From assembly GCA_964342265.1 (NCBI GenBank), contig CAYFFE010000039.1, forward strand, positions 1-29,026: a stretch of DNA of 29,026 nucleotides. Direction: 5' to 3'. Position 1 is the stretch's first letter, and every line of letters starts with the position of its first letter. The notes below the pieces were generated by a model, which had not been told where the DNA came from, ran no database searches, and saw only the letters and a list, made by a program, of their open reading frames with translations. Positions 22,273 to 29,026 of the stretch are shown piece by piece. The stretch is from Halioxenophilus sp964342265. GTDB lineage: Bacteria; Pseudomonadota; Gammaproteobacteria; Pseudomonadales; Cellvibrionaceae. The position numbers and the translations under genes were made by a program.

Positions 22273-24555
22273 TTAAAACACCACCCCTAAAAAGAAATAA
22301 ACCGACTCCTGCCCAGTCTCCGATTGACCATAGGCCAAATAGGCAGGCCCTAAAGGGCTATCCCAACCGATAAAAACACTGCCGCTGTCGATTAAGTCGC
22401 CATAGTTAACATCGCTAGCGCGGTCCCAAACGTTGCCGCGCTCGGCCGACAAGCCTAGGTAGAGAGGCAAAGTGATCGCGCCAAAATCGTTGGCGATCAG
22501 CTTGTAGGTGTACACCACGCTAAAGTAACGAACTTGTCGACCAAACAGCGAGTTTTTCGCATTGCCTGATAGATTGAGAAATCCCCCCAAAGGATAGCTG
22601 CCTACCAATGACGCAGGGTTATCGGTCGTGGTGCTCTGGTAGCGTACTAGGTTACGAAAACTGTGCCGCCCCAAGGAGAAAACCCCATTGATTTCCAATT
22701 CCGTTTGATCTGACGCTGACGACACTCCCAAATATTCATCGTCGGTTTGCAAATAGTTGCCCTCCAATTTCCAACCCCGGCTGGGAAAATTGGGGTGATC
22801 TAAACTATCGTAGTTGACTTGCAACTGCCAGCCACTCTGTTTTACGTTAATTTCATCAAGGCCGGCTGCCGCCGCCAGTAAAGCCGGAATTTCCGAAGTG
22901 CTTTCACTCAGCACCGGTCCAATTACCGCATCGAAGTGGTCGGTGGATCCCCAACCAACTCCGGCAAAAAAAAGGTCCTGCTCGGCATTACCGGTACCAA
23001 GGGAGTTGTCGTCGATGAACAGTTCAAACACCTGGCGGCTTCTTTCGCCTGAAATCTGCCAGAAAAATCCCGTGGTTTTAATTGGCCAGTGCAACTCGCT
23101 ATAAAGGTGTTTTTCGGTGCCGAAATTAGCGACGGTGTACCACTCGGCTCCGTAGGGGGACAGGTTGGTTAGGCGGTAGGAGCCGCCAAATTGATAGCGG
23201 CTAAAGCTCTTAAAGTCGTCTTCAAATGTCAGCAGCAAATCCAGGTACCCTGGACCCCATTCTTTTTCTTCGACGGTAATGCCCAGTCGTTCGGAGCCCT
23301 CAACCTCCTCGACGCTGGTGTGGATTCGCGATATCGTGCCACTGCCGTAGAGGCGATCAATGCCCGACTGAATATCGCTCAGGCTATAGCTCTCACCTAT
23401 ATGAAAATTCATTCGCCGTAACAAGTATTCATCACTCAGACGGCTGTAATTGGTTAAGTGAATGTCGCCAATCTCGAATCGCTGTCTCGACTCGGCAACT
23501 TGCGATTCTGCGGAGGGTGTATCCGTCGCCAGTGCCAACAGCGTTGAATTTTGTTCGAGCTGCGCCATCGCCGCCAAATAACCCGGCTCAATACCATCGA
23601 GCACACGATCAAAGCCCAGTAAACTCAGCGAGCTGGTATCGGGTGCAATATAGATATCGTTAGCGTCGAGCAGGGATTTTTGATATTCCACATTCGAATG
23701 GGTAAGCAGTGAGGTCAGTTGGCGCAAAATGGCCAAGCTCGAGCCAAGCTCGTCGCGGGTAACTGCCGGGGCCTCAATATTAACCGCAATAACAATATCG
23801 GCGCCAAGTGCTTGCGCCACGCTCACCGGTAAATTGTTGGCGATGCCACCGTCCACCAAAAATTTTTGATCTCTTTCTACGGGGCGTAAAATGCCCGGCA
23901 GCGACATAGAAATTTGTAGCGCCGTGGCTAGGTCGCCCGCGTCAATCACCACCTCTTGGCCGGTTTCTATGTCTGCGGCTACGGCACGAAATGGTATCGG
24001 CAACTCATCGAAGCTGGTGTAAGTGGGGTGGAGGCCAACCATGGAATCGATCAATTGCTTTAAGCCTTGGCCTTGCAAAAAACCTTTAGGGATTTTAACG
24101 CCGTTAAGACCCAGGCCTAAATCGAGATGAATGGGTATGTTATCGAGTTGCCTTTTGCGCCGGTTGGGAATTTTATCCCGCGATAACGCATCTTGATAAC
24201 CCGAATTCCAATCGGCTTGCTGGAACAACTGCTCAATGTCTTTTACCCGGTTGCCACTGGCGTAAAGTCCGCCCACAAACGCACCGATGCTGGTGCCCAC
24301 GATTAAATCAAGAGGCGTTTGCAGTTCCTCTAACGCCTTCAACACACCAATGTGAGCACCGCCGCGGGCACCCCCGCCGCCCAGCACTAGCGCCACACAG
24401 GGACGATCAACCACCTGTGCACAAGGCGAATTTTCGGTGTTTTCTGCAAGGGAATCGGCCGCGGTAGCAAACCCAGAACTCATTCCAAAAGCAAGTACCA
24501 AGGTCATTAAAACGGTTATATTTTTTACTTTGCCCACAAGGCCGTGCCTCATCAT
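22273..24555 (-). CDS. Patatin-like phospholipase, type Vd autotransporter (PlpD-like)
   Basis: A 760-residue secreted lipase fused to its own outer-membrane barrel. Signal peptide about 1-33 (VLMTLVLAFGMSSGFATA). The patatin domain (about 52-340) has the oxyanion loop GGGGARGG (59-66), nucleophile S89 in GTSIG and catalytic D235 in DGG. A POTRA-like region (about 363-440) contains a repeated helix-strand pattern, and a BamA/surface-antigen barrel runs from about 445 to the terminal Phe, ending in alternating hydrophobics (YFFLGVVF). PlpD of P. aeruginosa is 728 residues with this same order. All catalytic parts are present. ATG 24555 is followed by a second Met; the choice is not settled by a binding site. 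Confidence 0.93.
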   Translation of the reverse strand: MMRHGLVGKVKNITVLMTLVLAFGMSSGFATAADSLAENTENSPCAQVVDRPCVALVLGGGGARGGAHIGVLKALEELQTPLDLIVGTSIGAFVGGLYASGNRVKDIEQLFQQADWNSGYQDALSRDKIPNRRKRQLDNIPIHLDLGLGLNGVKIPKGFLQGQGLKQLIDSMVGLHPTYTSFDELPIPFRAVAADIETGQEVVIDAGDLATALQISMSLPGILRPVERDQKFLVDGGIANNLPVSVAQALGADIVIAVNIEAPAVTRDELGSSLAILRQLTSLLTHSNVEYQKSLLDANDIYIAPDTSSLSLLGFDRVLDGIEPGYLAAMAQLEQNSTLLALATDTPSAESQVAESRQRFEIGDIHLTNYSRLSDEYLLRRMNFHIGESYSLSDIQSGIDRLYGSGTISRIHTSVEEVEGSERLGITVEEKEWGPGYLDLLLTFEDDFKSFSRYQFGGSYRLTNLSPYGAEWYTVANFGTEKHLYSELHWPIKTTGFFWQISGERSRQVFELFIDDNSLGTGNAEQDLFFAGVGWGSTDHFDAVIGPVLSESTSEIPALLAAAAGLDEINVKQSGWQLQVNYDSLDHPNFPSRGWKLEGNYLQTDDEYLGVSSASDQTELEINGVFSLGRHSFRNLVRYQSTTTDNPASLVGSYPLGGFLNLSGNAKNSLFGRQVRYFSVVYTYKLIANDFGAITLPLYLGLSAERGNVWDRASDVNYGDLIDSGSVFIGWDSPLGPAYLAYGQSETGQESVYFFLGVVF

Positions 24556-24652
24556 TGAGATTTTAGTCGGTTGGATTTTTTATCCAGCACTTTTACCCAG
24601 GTGTTGCCCGATATTCTAGGCAATACCCGGCAATGAAACTCGCTCTCTGTAA

Positions 24653-24836
24653 CTATAGGAAACTCTGATTAACTCATCCCTGAGTTAATACTCGAGTCTA
24701 CGACTCTCGCCCTTTGGGCCAGCGGAGCTGTTCTCTTCGCTTCGCTGCGAGTCCCTGTACGGGAATTGAAAGTGTCATTGGATAAGCCACGTCCTTGTGC
24801 AGGAGTAACCTCTGGGTTAATAAGAGGTTCCTATAG
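24653..24836. mobile_element. MITE-like element with 23-bp terminal inverted repeats
   Basis: CTATAGGAAACTCTGATTAA at 24653-24672 (continuing CTC) matches the reverse complement of 24814-24836 at 20 of 23 positions. If the element runs from GGAAAC (24658) to GGTTCC (24831), 174 bp, both sides carry TATA as a candidate target duplication (24654-24657 and 24832-24835). The inside has no ORF; it has hairpins AACTCA-TCCC-TGAGTT (24671-24686) and AACCTCT (24807-24813) with AGAGGTT (24823-24829). A 15-base piece (24807-24821) recurs inverted at 20600-20614. The family of the mobilising transposase is not identified. Confidence 0.65.
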
Positions 24837-25279
24837 ATTCAAAGCTATCATTCCATAACCGAGCTGACTATCGATTGATTCTATTCGTTATAGACCCAGC
24901 AAAAAAAATTGTTGGGTTAATGGCAAATCGGTGAATCGGCAGGTCTTTATGCCGGGATAATATCATTGGGGTACCCAGCGCGCATGCTGGGTGTTGGTTT
25001 ATCGGATCAAGTCAACTGATACCGATTTTACCCTCGGTTAAGATAAATTCCTTGAGGGCGGTACCGATATCACCGGTTTGATGGGCATGACAGAGGTCGG
25101 GGAAATGGGAAAAATAGGGTAAAGTCTTTAATTTTGGATAGCAGGCTAAATGATTTTGCTTAAAAGTCTATTATCGGTAACAGTATTGTGTAGAGAAATC
25201 CTAATCATAAAAACAAAACCTGACTCTAGTTGCTTTTTGTATTGCTTCAAATATTCTAGTCTCTAAAATGAGGCCTTAG
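24837..25279. other. Mostly non-coding AT-rich stretch
   Basis: No convincing gene. It contains two hairpins sharing ACCCAGC: ACCCAGCAAAAAAAATTG then TTGGGT (24897-24918), and a perfect ACCCAGC (24973-24979), loop GCGCAT, GCTGGGT (24986-24992). A minus-strand open stretch (25012-25167) may be a gene remnant. TTGCTT (25230-25235), 16 bases, TATTCT (25252-25257) is a possible promoter for the small ORFs that follow. Confidence 0.6.
25012..25167 (-). pseudogene. Possible C-terminal gene remnant
   Basis: A minus-strand frame of 51 codons with coding-like composition ends at TGA (25014-25012); its end reads GTALKEFILTEGKIGIS. Two adjacent stops (TAA, TAG at 25173-25168) close it upstream and there is no start codon. 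It could be the tail of a decayed gene or a chance open frame; no family recognised. Confidence 0.3.
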
Positions 25280-25513
25280 TTGCTTCGCTTGCTTTGGGTT
25301 GTTGAAATCTATTTAATCCGGTCGATTTTGGTGATTTCTACAGTAAAAATTGACCTTCCTGTGGTTTTGTTTCCTGAATATTTTTTAGCTCTGCCTTCAT
25401 TTTGGGTTGGGATTGCCTTAAAGCCAGTTTTGATACCGTTAGGGCTTTGGTTACCGCCTGGGAGTGGTGGTTGGCTGAATTTTAAAGGCCAACTACTGAA
25501 GGAATGCTCTTAA
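25280..25513 (+). CDS. Possible small membrane protein
   Basis: A 77-residue hydrophobic ORF with TTG start and GAGG at 25270-25273 (6 bases spacing). One segment near the start (LLWVVEIYLIRSILVI) and one in the middle (LALPSFWVGIALKPVLIPLGLWL) could cross the membrane. A fair promoter (25230-25257) lies upstream. No family recognised. Its last codons overlap a second tiny ORF. It may be a chance frame in AT-rich DNA. Confidence 0.35.
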   Translation: MLRLLWVVEIYLIRSILVISTVKIDLPVVLFPEYFLALPSFWVGIALKPVLIPLGLWLPPGSGGWLNFKGQLLKECS

Positions 25514-25578
25514 TAGCGTTACTGTTGTTAGCTATTACGTCATTTGCAATTTTCTTTATTCACAAAAATGCCGTCTAA
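25504..25578 (+). CDS. Possible 24-residue single-span peptide
   Basis: ATG at 25504 overlaps the end of the preceding ORF by 10 bases and encodes a single hydrophobic span with a positively charged end: MLLIALLLLAITSFAIFF then IHKNAV. GAAGGA sits immediately before ATG (too close to be ideal), so translation would rely on coupling. The form is that of small membrane peptides (including some type I toxins), but nothing specific supports a role. Confidence 0.3.
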   Translation: MLLIALLLLAITSFAIFFIHKNAV

Positions 25579-25800
25579 AGTATCAGTGCTTGATCTTAGT
25601 GGGTCGTTAGTTATTGCAGAATATAAAATAGTATGTTTTACAAGCATTTGCTAGGCTTGTTGGAATTAGAATGAGCAGTTTTGCGATGGGTATTTGTTTT
25701 CGGTTATAGCGATAATGATCTTACTGATGCCTCCACAATCTACAATTCAAAGCACAACCAATACAGAATTTTATTCGCGTTATTAAACGCTGGAGTTATT

Positions 25801-27189
25801 TTGACATCTTCGTCTTTTTTAGATTTACCTTTAGCCGAGCCTTTGCAATCCACCTTAAAAGCGCTCGACTATCAAACCATGACGCCGATCCAGGCGCAGA
25901 GTTTGCCAATTATTTTGGCCGGCGGTGATGTGATTGCTCAGGCAAAAACGGGTTCGGGTAAAACGGCGGCTTTTGCTTTGGGACTTTTGAATCGACTGGC
26001 GGTAAAACGGTTTCGTATTCAATCGTTGGTGTTGTGTCCTACCCGCGAGTTGGCCGATCAGGTGGCCGTGGAAATTCGCAGGCTTGGGCGAGGTATTCAT
26101 AACATTAAAGTGCTTACGCTGTGCGGTGGCCAGCCATTTGGCCCGCAAATTGGTTCGCTGGAGCATGGAGCGCACATTGTCGTCGGCACACCGGGGCGAG
26201 TTTTAGAACACCTCACCAAAGGCACTTTAACGCTCGAACATGTTCACCAACTGGTGTTAGACGAGGCCGACCGAATGCTCGATATGGGGTTTCAGCCGGC
26301 CTTAGATGTCATCGTCGAGCAAACGCCCAGTGAGCGCCAAACGCTTTTATTCAGTGCCACTTATCCCGAGCAAATAGAAAAAATTGCCAGCCGAGTGTTG
26401 CGCGATCCGGTTAGAGTTACGATTAATGAGCAACACGATTCCAGCAATATAGAGCAGCGATTTTATTATTGCAGCGACGAAGTCGAACGACTCACGCTTA
26501 CTCAATTATTGTTATTGGAACAAGCGCCCGAGTCGGCCATGGTGTTTGCCAACACCAAAAAAACCACGCAACAATTATGCGACGATTTAATACAAGCCGG
26601 TTTTAGCGCAGCGGCGTTACACGGCGATATGGAACAAAAAGCCCGCGATCAAACACTGGTGCAGTTTGCCAATAAAAGCGTGGCGATACTGGTGGCTACC
26701 GATGTTGCAGCGCGCGGTTTGGACATTAGCGCTGTGGATTTAGTCATCAATTATCAACTCGCTCACGACGCAGAAGTACACGTGCACCGCGTGGGCAGAA
26801 CCGGTCGTGCGGGCAGCAGTGGCTTAGCGTGTTCGCTGTACAACGAGAGAGAATATTCCAAGTTACTCGCCTGGCAAGACACCCTCGGCCAAGCGCCAGA
26901 ACCCAGCGCACCACCAGAAAACACTCTATTGCAACAGGCACCGGCCAAACCCGCAATGATTACTGTGCAAATCGACGGGGGGAAAAAAAATAAATTGCGC
27001 CCGGGCGATATACTCGGTGCACTCACTCGCGACGACGGCTTAGCCGGAAGTCAGGTGGGTAAAATTCACATTACCGCACTTAAAGCCTACGTGGCGGTAG
27101 AGCGAAGCCAAGCCAAGCGAGCATTGCAATTAATATCTGAAGGCAAAATGAAAGGTCGCAACTTTAGAGCCCGCCTATTAAAAAGTTAA
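25801..27189 (+). CDS. dbpA: ATP-dependent RNA helicase DbpA
   Basis: DbpA is the DEAD-box helicase that recognises helix 92 of 23S rRNA and acts in 50S assembly. The frame extends 40 codons upstream, but TTG 25801 with GGAG at 25792-25795 gives 462 residues and an N-terminus aligned with E. coli DbpA (457). Motifs in order: Q motif MTPIQAQ, I AKTGSGKT, Ia PTRELA, Ib TPGR, II DEAD, III SAT, IV VFANTKK, V ATDVAARGLD, VI HRVGRTGRAG. The C-terminal domain (about 385-462; VQIDGGKKNKLRPGDILGAL, GKIHI, KGRNFRARLL) is the RRM-like rRNA-binding domain specific to DbpA. Intact, monocistronic; upstream sequence is AT-rich. Confidence 0.95.
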   Translation: MTSSSFLDLPLAEPLQSTLKALDYQTMTPIQAQSLPIILAGGDVIAQAKTGSGKTAAFALGLLNRLAVKRFRIQSLVLCPTRELADQVAVEIRRLGRGIHNIKVLTLCGGQPFGPQIGSLEHGAHIVVGTPGRVLEHLTKGTLTLEHVHQLVLDEADRMLDMGFQPALDVIVEQTPSERQTLLFSATYPEQIEKIASRVLRDPVRVTINEQHDSSNIEQRFYYCSDEVERLTLTQLLLLEQAPESAMVFANTKKTTQQLCDDLIQAGFSAAALHGDMEQKARDQTLVQFANKSVAILVATDVAARGLDISAVDLVINYQLAHDAEVHVHRVGRTGRAGSSGLACSLYNEREYSKLLAWQDTLGQAPEPSAPPENTLLQQAPAKPAMITVQIDGGKKNKLRPGDILGALTRDDGLAGSQVGKIHITALKAYVAVERSQAKRALQLISEGKMKGRNFRARLLKS

Positions 27190-27290
27190 TGTTGTGGCGC
27201 GATTAGTTGAGCTAATGGTGCGCACTCACATTATGATTTTCGCGTGGTACTCTTAGGCACTAACGATGATTAACTCAAAGGAATAGCGCT

Positions 27291-28550
27291 TTGGCGAACA
27301 GTAAATCGGACTTAGACCAACCGTCTTCGGCAACAATGCAATCTTCGATATTCGATGAAGTTATCGATCGTAAAAAACACAATTCGCTCAAATGGACGGG
27401 CCATAAATTCTTTTTAACCGGTGAGCAAAGTGCGGCGGATCCGCTACCGATGTGGATTGCCGATATGGACTTTAGGGCTCCGCCGGCGGTGATCAATGCG
27501 TTGCAAAGTGCTGTTGCCAACGGTGATTTTGGTTACCCCGGTGGTCCTACCGACGATTATTTAAATGCGGTAATTGGTTGGCAGCGCAGGCGTTTTAATT
27601 GGCAAGTGCATCAAGACTGGTTGGTACAAACGCCGGGCATTGTAACGGCTTTAAAAATTGCCATACAGGCGTTTACCGAGCCCGGTGACTCAGTATTGAT
27701 TCAACCGCCGGTGTACGCGCATTTCCATACCGATGTGTTAATGAATAATCGACAAGTGGCTTGCGCGCCTTTGGTGGCCAACAAAAACAGCGATGGATTT
27801 AACGGTTACCAATTTGATGCTGACGTGTTTGAAGCGTCTATTCGGCCCAATACCAAATTGTTTATTCTCAGCCATCCGCACAATCCCACAGGCAATGTTT
27901 GGTCTGAGCAGGAATTAACAACCATGGGCGAAATTTGTTTGCGCCACGGTATTCTGATAATTACCGACGAAATTCATCAAGACTTAATTTTAAATCGCCA
28001 TAAAAAACACATTCCTTTTGCCTCACTCAACAGTGAATTCCAACAGCACTCCATTACCTGTACCTCTGCCAGTAAAACATTTAATTTGGCTGGTCTGCAG
28101 TGTGCCAATCTCATTATTCCCAACCCCAACTTGCGTAAACAATATTGGCAGCAATACGAAAAAAACATGACGCCCTTCGTCAACGGTTTAGGCCCGATAG
28201 CTACGCAAGCCGCTTATCAACACGGCGAACCCTGGCTCGAAGCCTTATTAGAATACTTGCGCGGCAATCATCAGTACTTTGCTAGCTGCCTCAATGAGGC
28301 CAACTTGGGCGTTCGCATCTTGCCGGCCGATTCGCTCTTTTTAGCCTGGATGGACTGCCGAGTCTTAAATATGAATCCCCAAGCGCTGGCCGAATTTATG
28401 TTTACACAAGCCAATGTGTGGCTGGAGCAGGGCCAAACATTTGGTACAGAAGGCGAGGGTTTTATGCGCATAAACCTAGGCTGTCCCCGGGCGACATTAG
28501 TCGAGGCCAGCGATCGAATTCTCGGTGCGCTTAAACCACTGCAAAGTTGA
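27291..28550 (+). CDS. PLP-dependent C-S lyase/aminotransferase, MalY/PatB type
   Basis: A 419-residue class I/II fold enzyme of the MalY/PatB group, which cleaves cystathionine or cysteine conjugates (beta-lyase). PLP lysine is K262 in TSASKTFNLAGLQ; N198 in HPHNPTGN and D226 in ITDEIHQD are the cofactor-binding residues; PMWIADMDF (53-61) and GYPGG (81-85) are typical of the group. TTG 27291 is supported by AAGGA at 27278-27282; an ATG at 27336 is possible and would remove 15 poorly conserved residues. It follows dbpA by 101 bp with its own binding site. Whether it acts as lyase or aminotransferase cannot be told. Confidence 0.9.
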   Translation: MANSKSDLDQPSSATMQSSIFDEVIDRKKHNSLKWTGHKFFLTGEQSAADPLPMWIADMDFRAPPAVINALQSAVANGDFGYPGGPTDDYLNAVIGWQRRRFNWQVHQDWLVQTPGIVTALKIAIQAFTEPGDSVLIQPPVYAHFHTDVLMNNRQVACAPLVANKNSDGFNGYQFDADVFEASIRPNTKLFILSHPHNPTGNVWSEQELTTMGEICLRHGILIITDEIHQDLILNRHKKHIPFASLNSEFQQHSITCTSASKTFNLAGLQCANLIIPNPNLRKQYWQQYEKNMTPFVNGLGPIATQAAYQHGEPWLEALLEYLRGNHQYFASCLNEANLGVRILPADSLFLAWMDCRVLNMNPQALAEFMFTQANVWLEQGQTFGTEGEGFMRINLGCPRATLVEASDRILGALKPLQS

Positions 28551-28681
28551 GTACGTGGGCTCACTAGACACCTAATTATTTGCTGACTCTGAAAAAAATT
28601 AATAAATACAGCGGGTTAGATCTTTTGTTTATCTGTTATTGTATGAATCAATCGGTTCCATTGAAACAATAGTTTTTAAAT

Positions 28682-28700
28682 ATCAATGAGAATTATTATT
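28682..28700 (+). promoter_or_regulatory. Fur-box-like site upstream of the DUF2061 gene
   Basis: ATCAATGAGAATTATTATT matches the 19-bp Fur consensus at 13 positions by eye, with the core TGAGAATTATTATT 11 of 14. It lies 43 bp before the gene start, so iron control is possible. Confidence 0.4.
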
Positions 28701-28743
28701 ATTGGTTCAAGCGAGCAAACACAGAACCACAGAGAGCCAAACC

Positions 28744-28953
28744 ATGACTAAAACCATCACCTTCGCTGTTATGCACTTTGCCATTGCCTTTAGTGTGGCT
28801 TACTTAATGACTGGCAGTCTTATCGTTGGTGGTGCTGTCGCCCTTGTCGAGCCAGCGATTAATACCGTGGCGTTTTTCTTCCACGAGAAACTTTGGCAAA
28901 AACTGCGAAGTAAAGCAGAGCCCAATCGAGAGGGCGGCATAGTGGCGGCATAG
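28744..28953 (+). CDS. DUF2061 small membrane protein
   Basis: A 69-residue protein from ATG 28744, chosen over an upstream TTG because GAGAG (28732-28736) is well spaced. TITFAVMHFAIAFSVAYLMTG and LIVGGAVALVEPAINTVAFFF are two membrane helices; the segment ALVEPAINTVAFFFHEKLW is the DUF2061 signature, including the HEK-x-W end. The tail is polar and basic. Such proteins lie in the inner membrane; no function is established. It may be iron-regulated given the upstream site. Confidence 0.85.
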   Translation: MTKTITFAVMHFAIAFSVAYLMTGSLIVGGAVALVEPAINTVAFFFHEKLWQKLRSKAEPNREGGIVAA

Positions 28954-29026
28954 CTATGGCGCAAAAACGATCCTAGGGCCTGTTAACACTAATAAGCCTG
29001 TCAGCAATCAGTGAAAAGTTGATAAA

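Noticed and set aside
25681..25800. N-terminal extension of DbpA (40 codons)
   Set aside because: The extension has no family resemblance and lacks a binding site, whereas TTG 25801 has GGAG and aligns with known DbpA starts.
28966..29026. CTAGGGCCTGTTAACACTAA near the window end as an IS or MITE terminus
   Set aside because: It looks like some IS ends with a CTAG target, but no matching opposite end lies in the window, so it cannot be supported.

Overview
The window looks like a gammaproteobacterial chromosome, most likely a marine or environmental member of the Cellvibrionaceae/Pseudomonadales type. This is inferred from gene order (carB-greA-yhbY-rlmE-ftsH-folP-glmM-tpiA-secG-tRNA-Leu(GAG), as in pseudomonads and relatives), from frequent TTG starts and from protein style; no species can be fixed from sequence alone.

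Region 1 (1-15534) is the conserved housekeeping block, carrying pyrimidine/arginine precursor synthesis (carB, cut by the window edge), transcript cleavage (greA), 50S maturation (yhbY, rlmE), membrane proteolysis (ftsH), folate (folP), cell-wall sugar (glmM), glycolysis (tpiA), secretion (secG) and tRNA-Leu(GAG). It is interrupted by accessory DNA at three points. The first is a solitary integron-cassette-like unit behind greA. The second is an envelope-stress block (Spy/CpxP-like protein, BaeR, BaeS) into which an oppositely oriented two-gene module, read here as a Tse2-like toxin plus antitoxin, has been inserted between baeS and baeR. The third is two ~140-bp tandem units between secG and tRNA-Leu, each starting with a degenerate copy of the tRNA 5' end.

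Region 2 (15535-25800) starts directly after the tRNA-Leu, where rimP-nusA-infB would be expected but is absent, so the tRNA marks a synteny break or island edge. It holds a 1305-residue CHAT protease-STAND NTPase-TPR protein (a plausible defence or programmed-death sensor) with about ten almost identical 120-bp TPR units. It also has a 2-oxoglutarate/Fe dioxygenase divergent from an HTH regulator, a lipoprotein, a type Vd (PlpD-like) patatin autotransporter, and about 1.2 kb of mostly non-coding DNA with a 174-bp MITE-like element, hairpins, a possible gene remnant and two tiny overlapping ORFs for membrane peptides.

Region 3 (25801-29026) is again ordinary: DbpA RNA helicase, a MalY/PatB-type PLP enzyme, and a DUF2061 membrane protein behind a Fur-box-like site.

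The strongest candidates for unusual biology are the CHAT-STAND-TPR protein with its homogenised repeat array, the toxin-antitoxin module splitting a two-component operon, and the tRNA-derived tandem units. Motifs and coordinates were read by eye; no homology search was possible.
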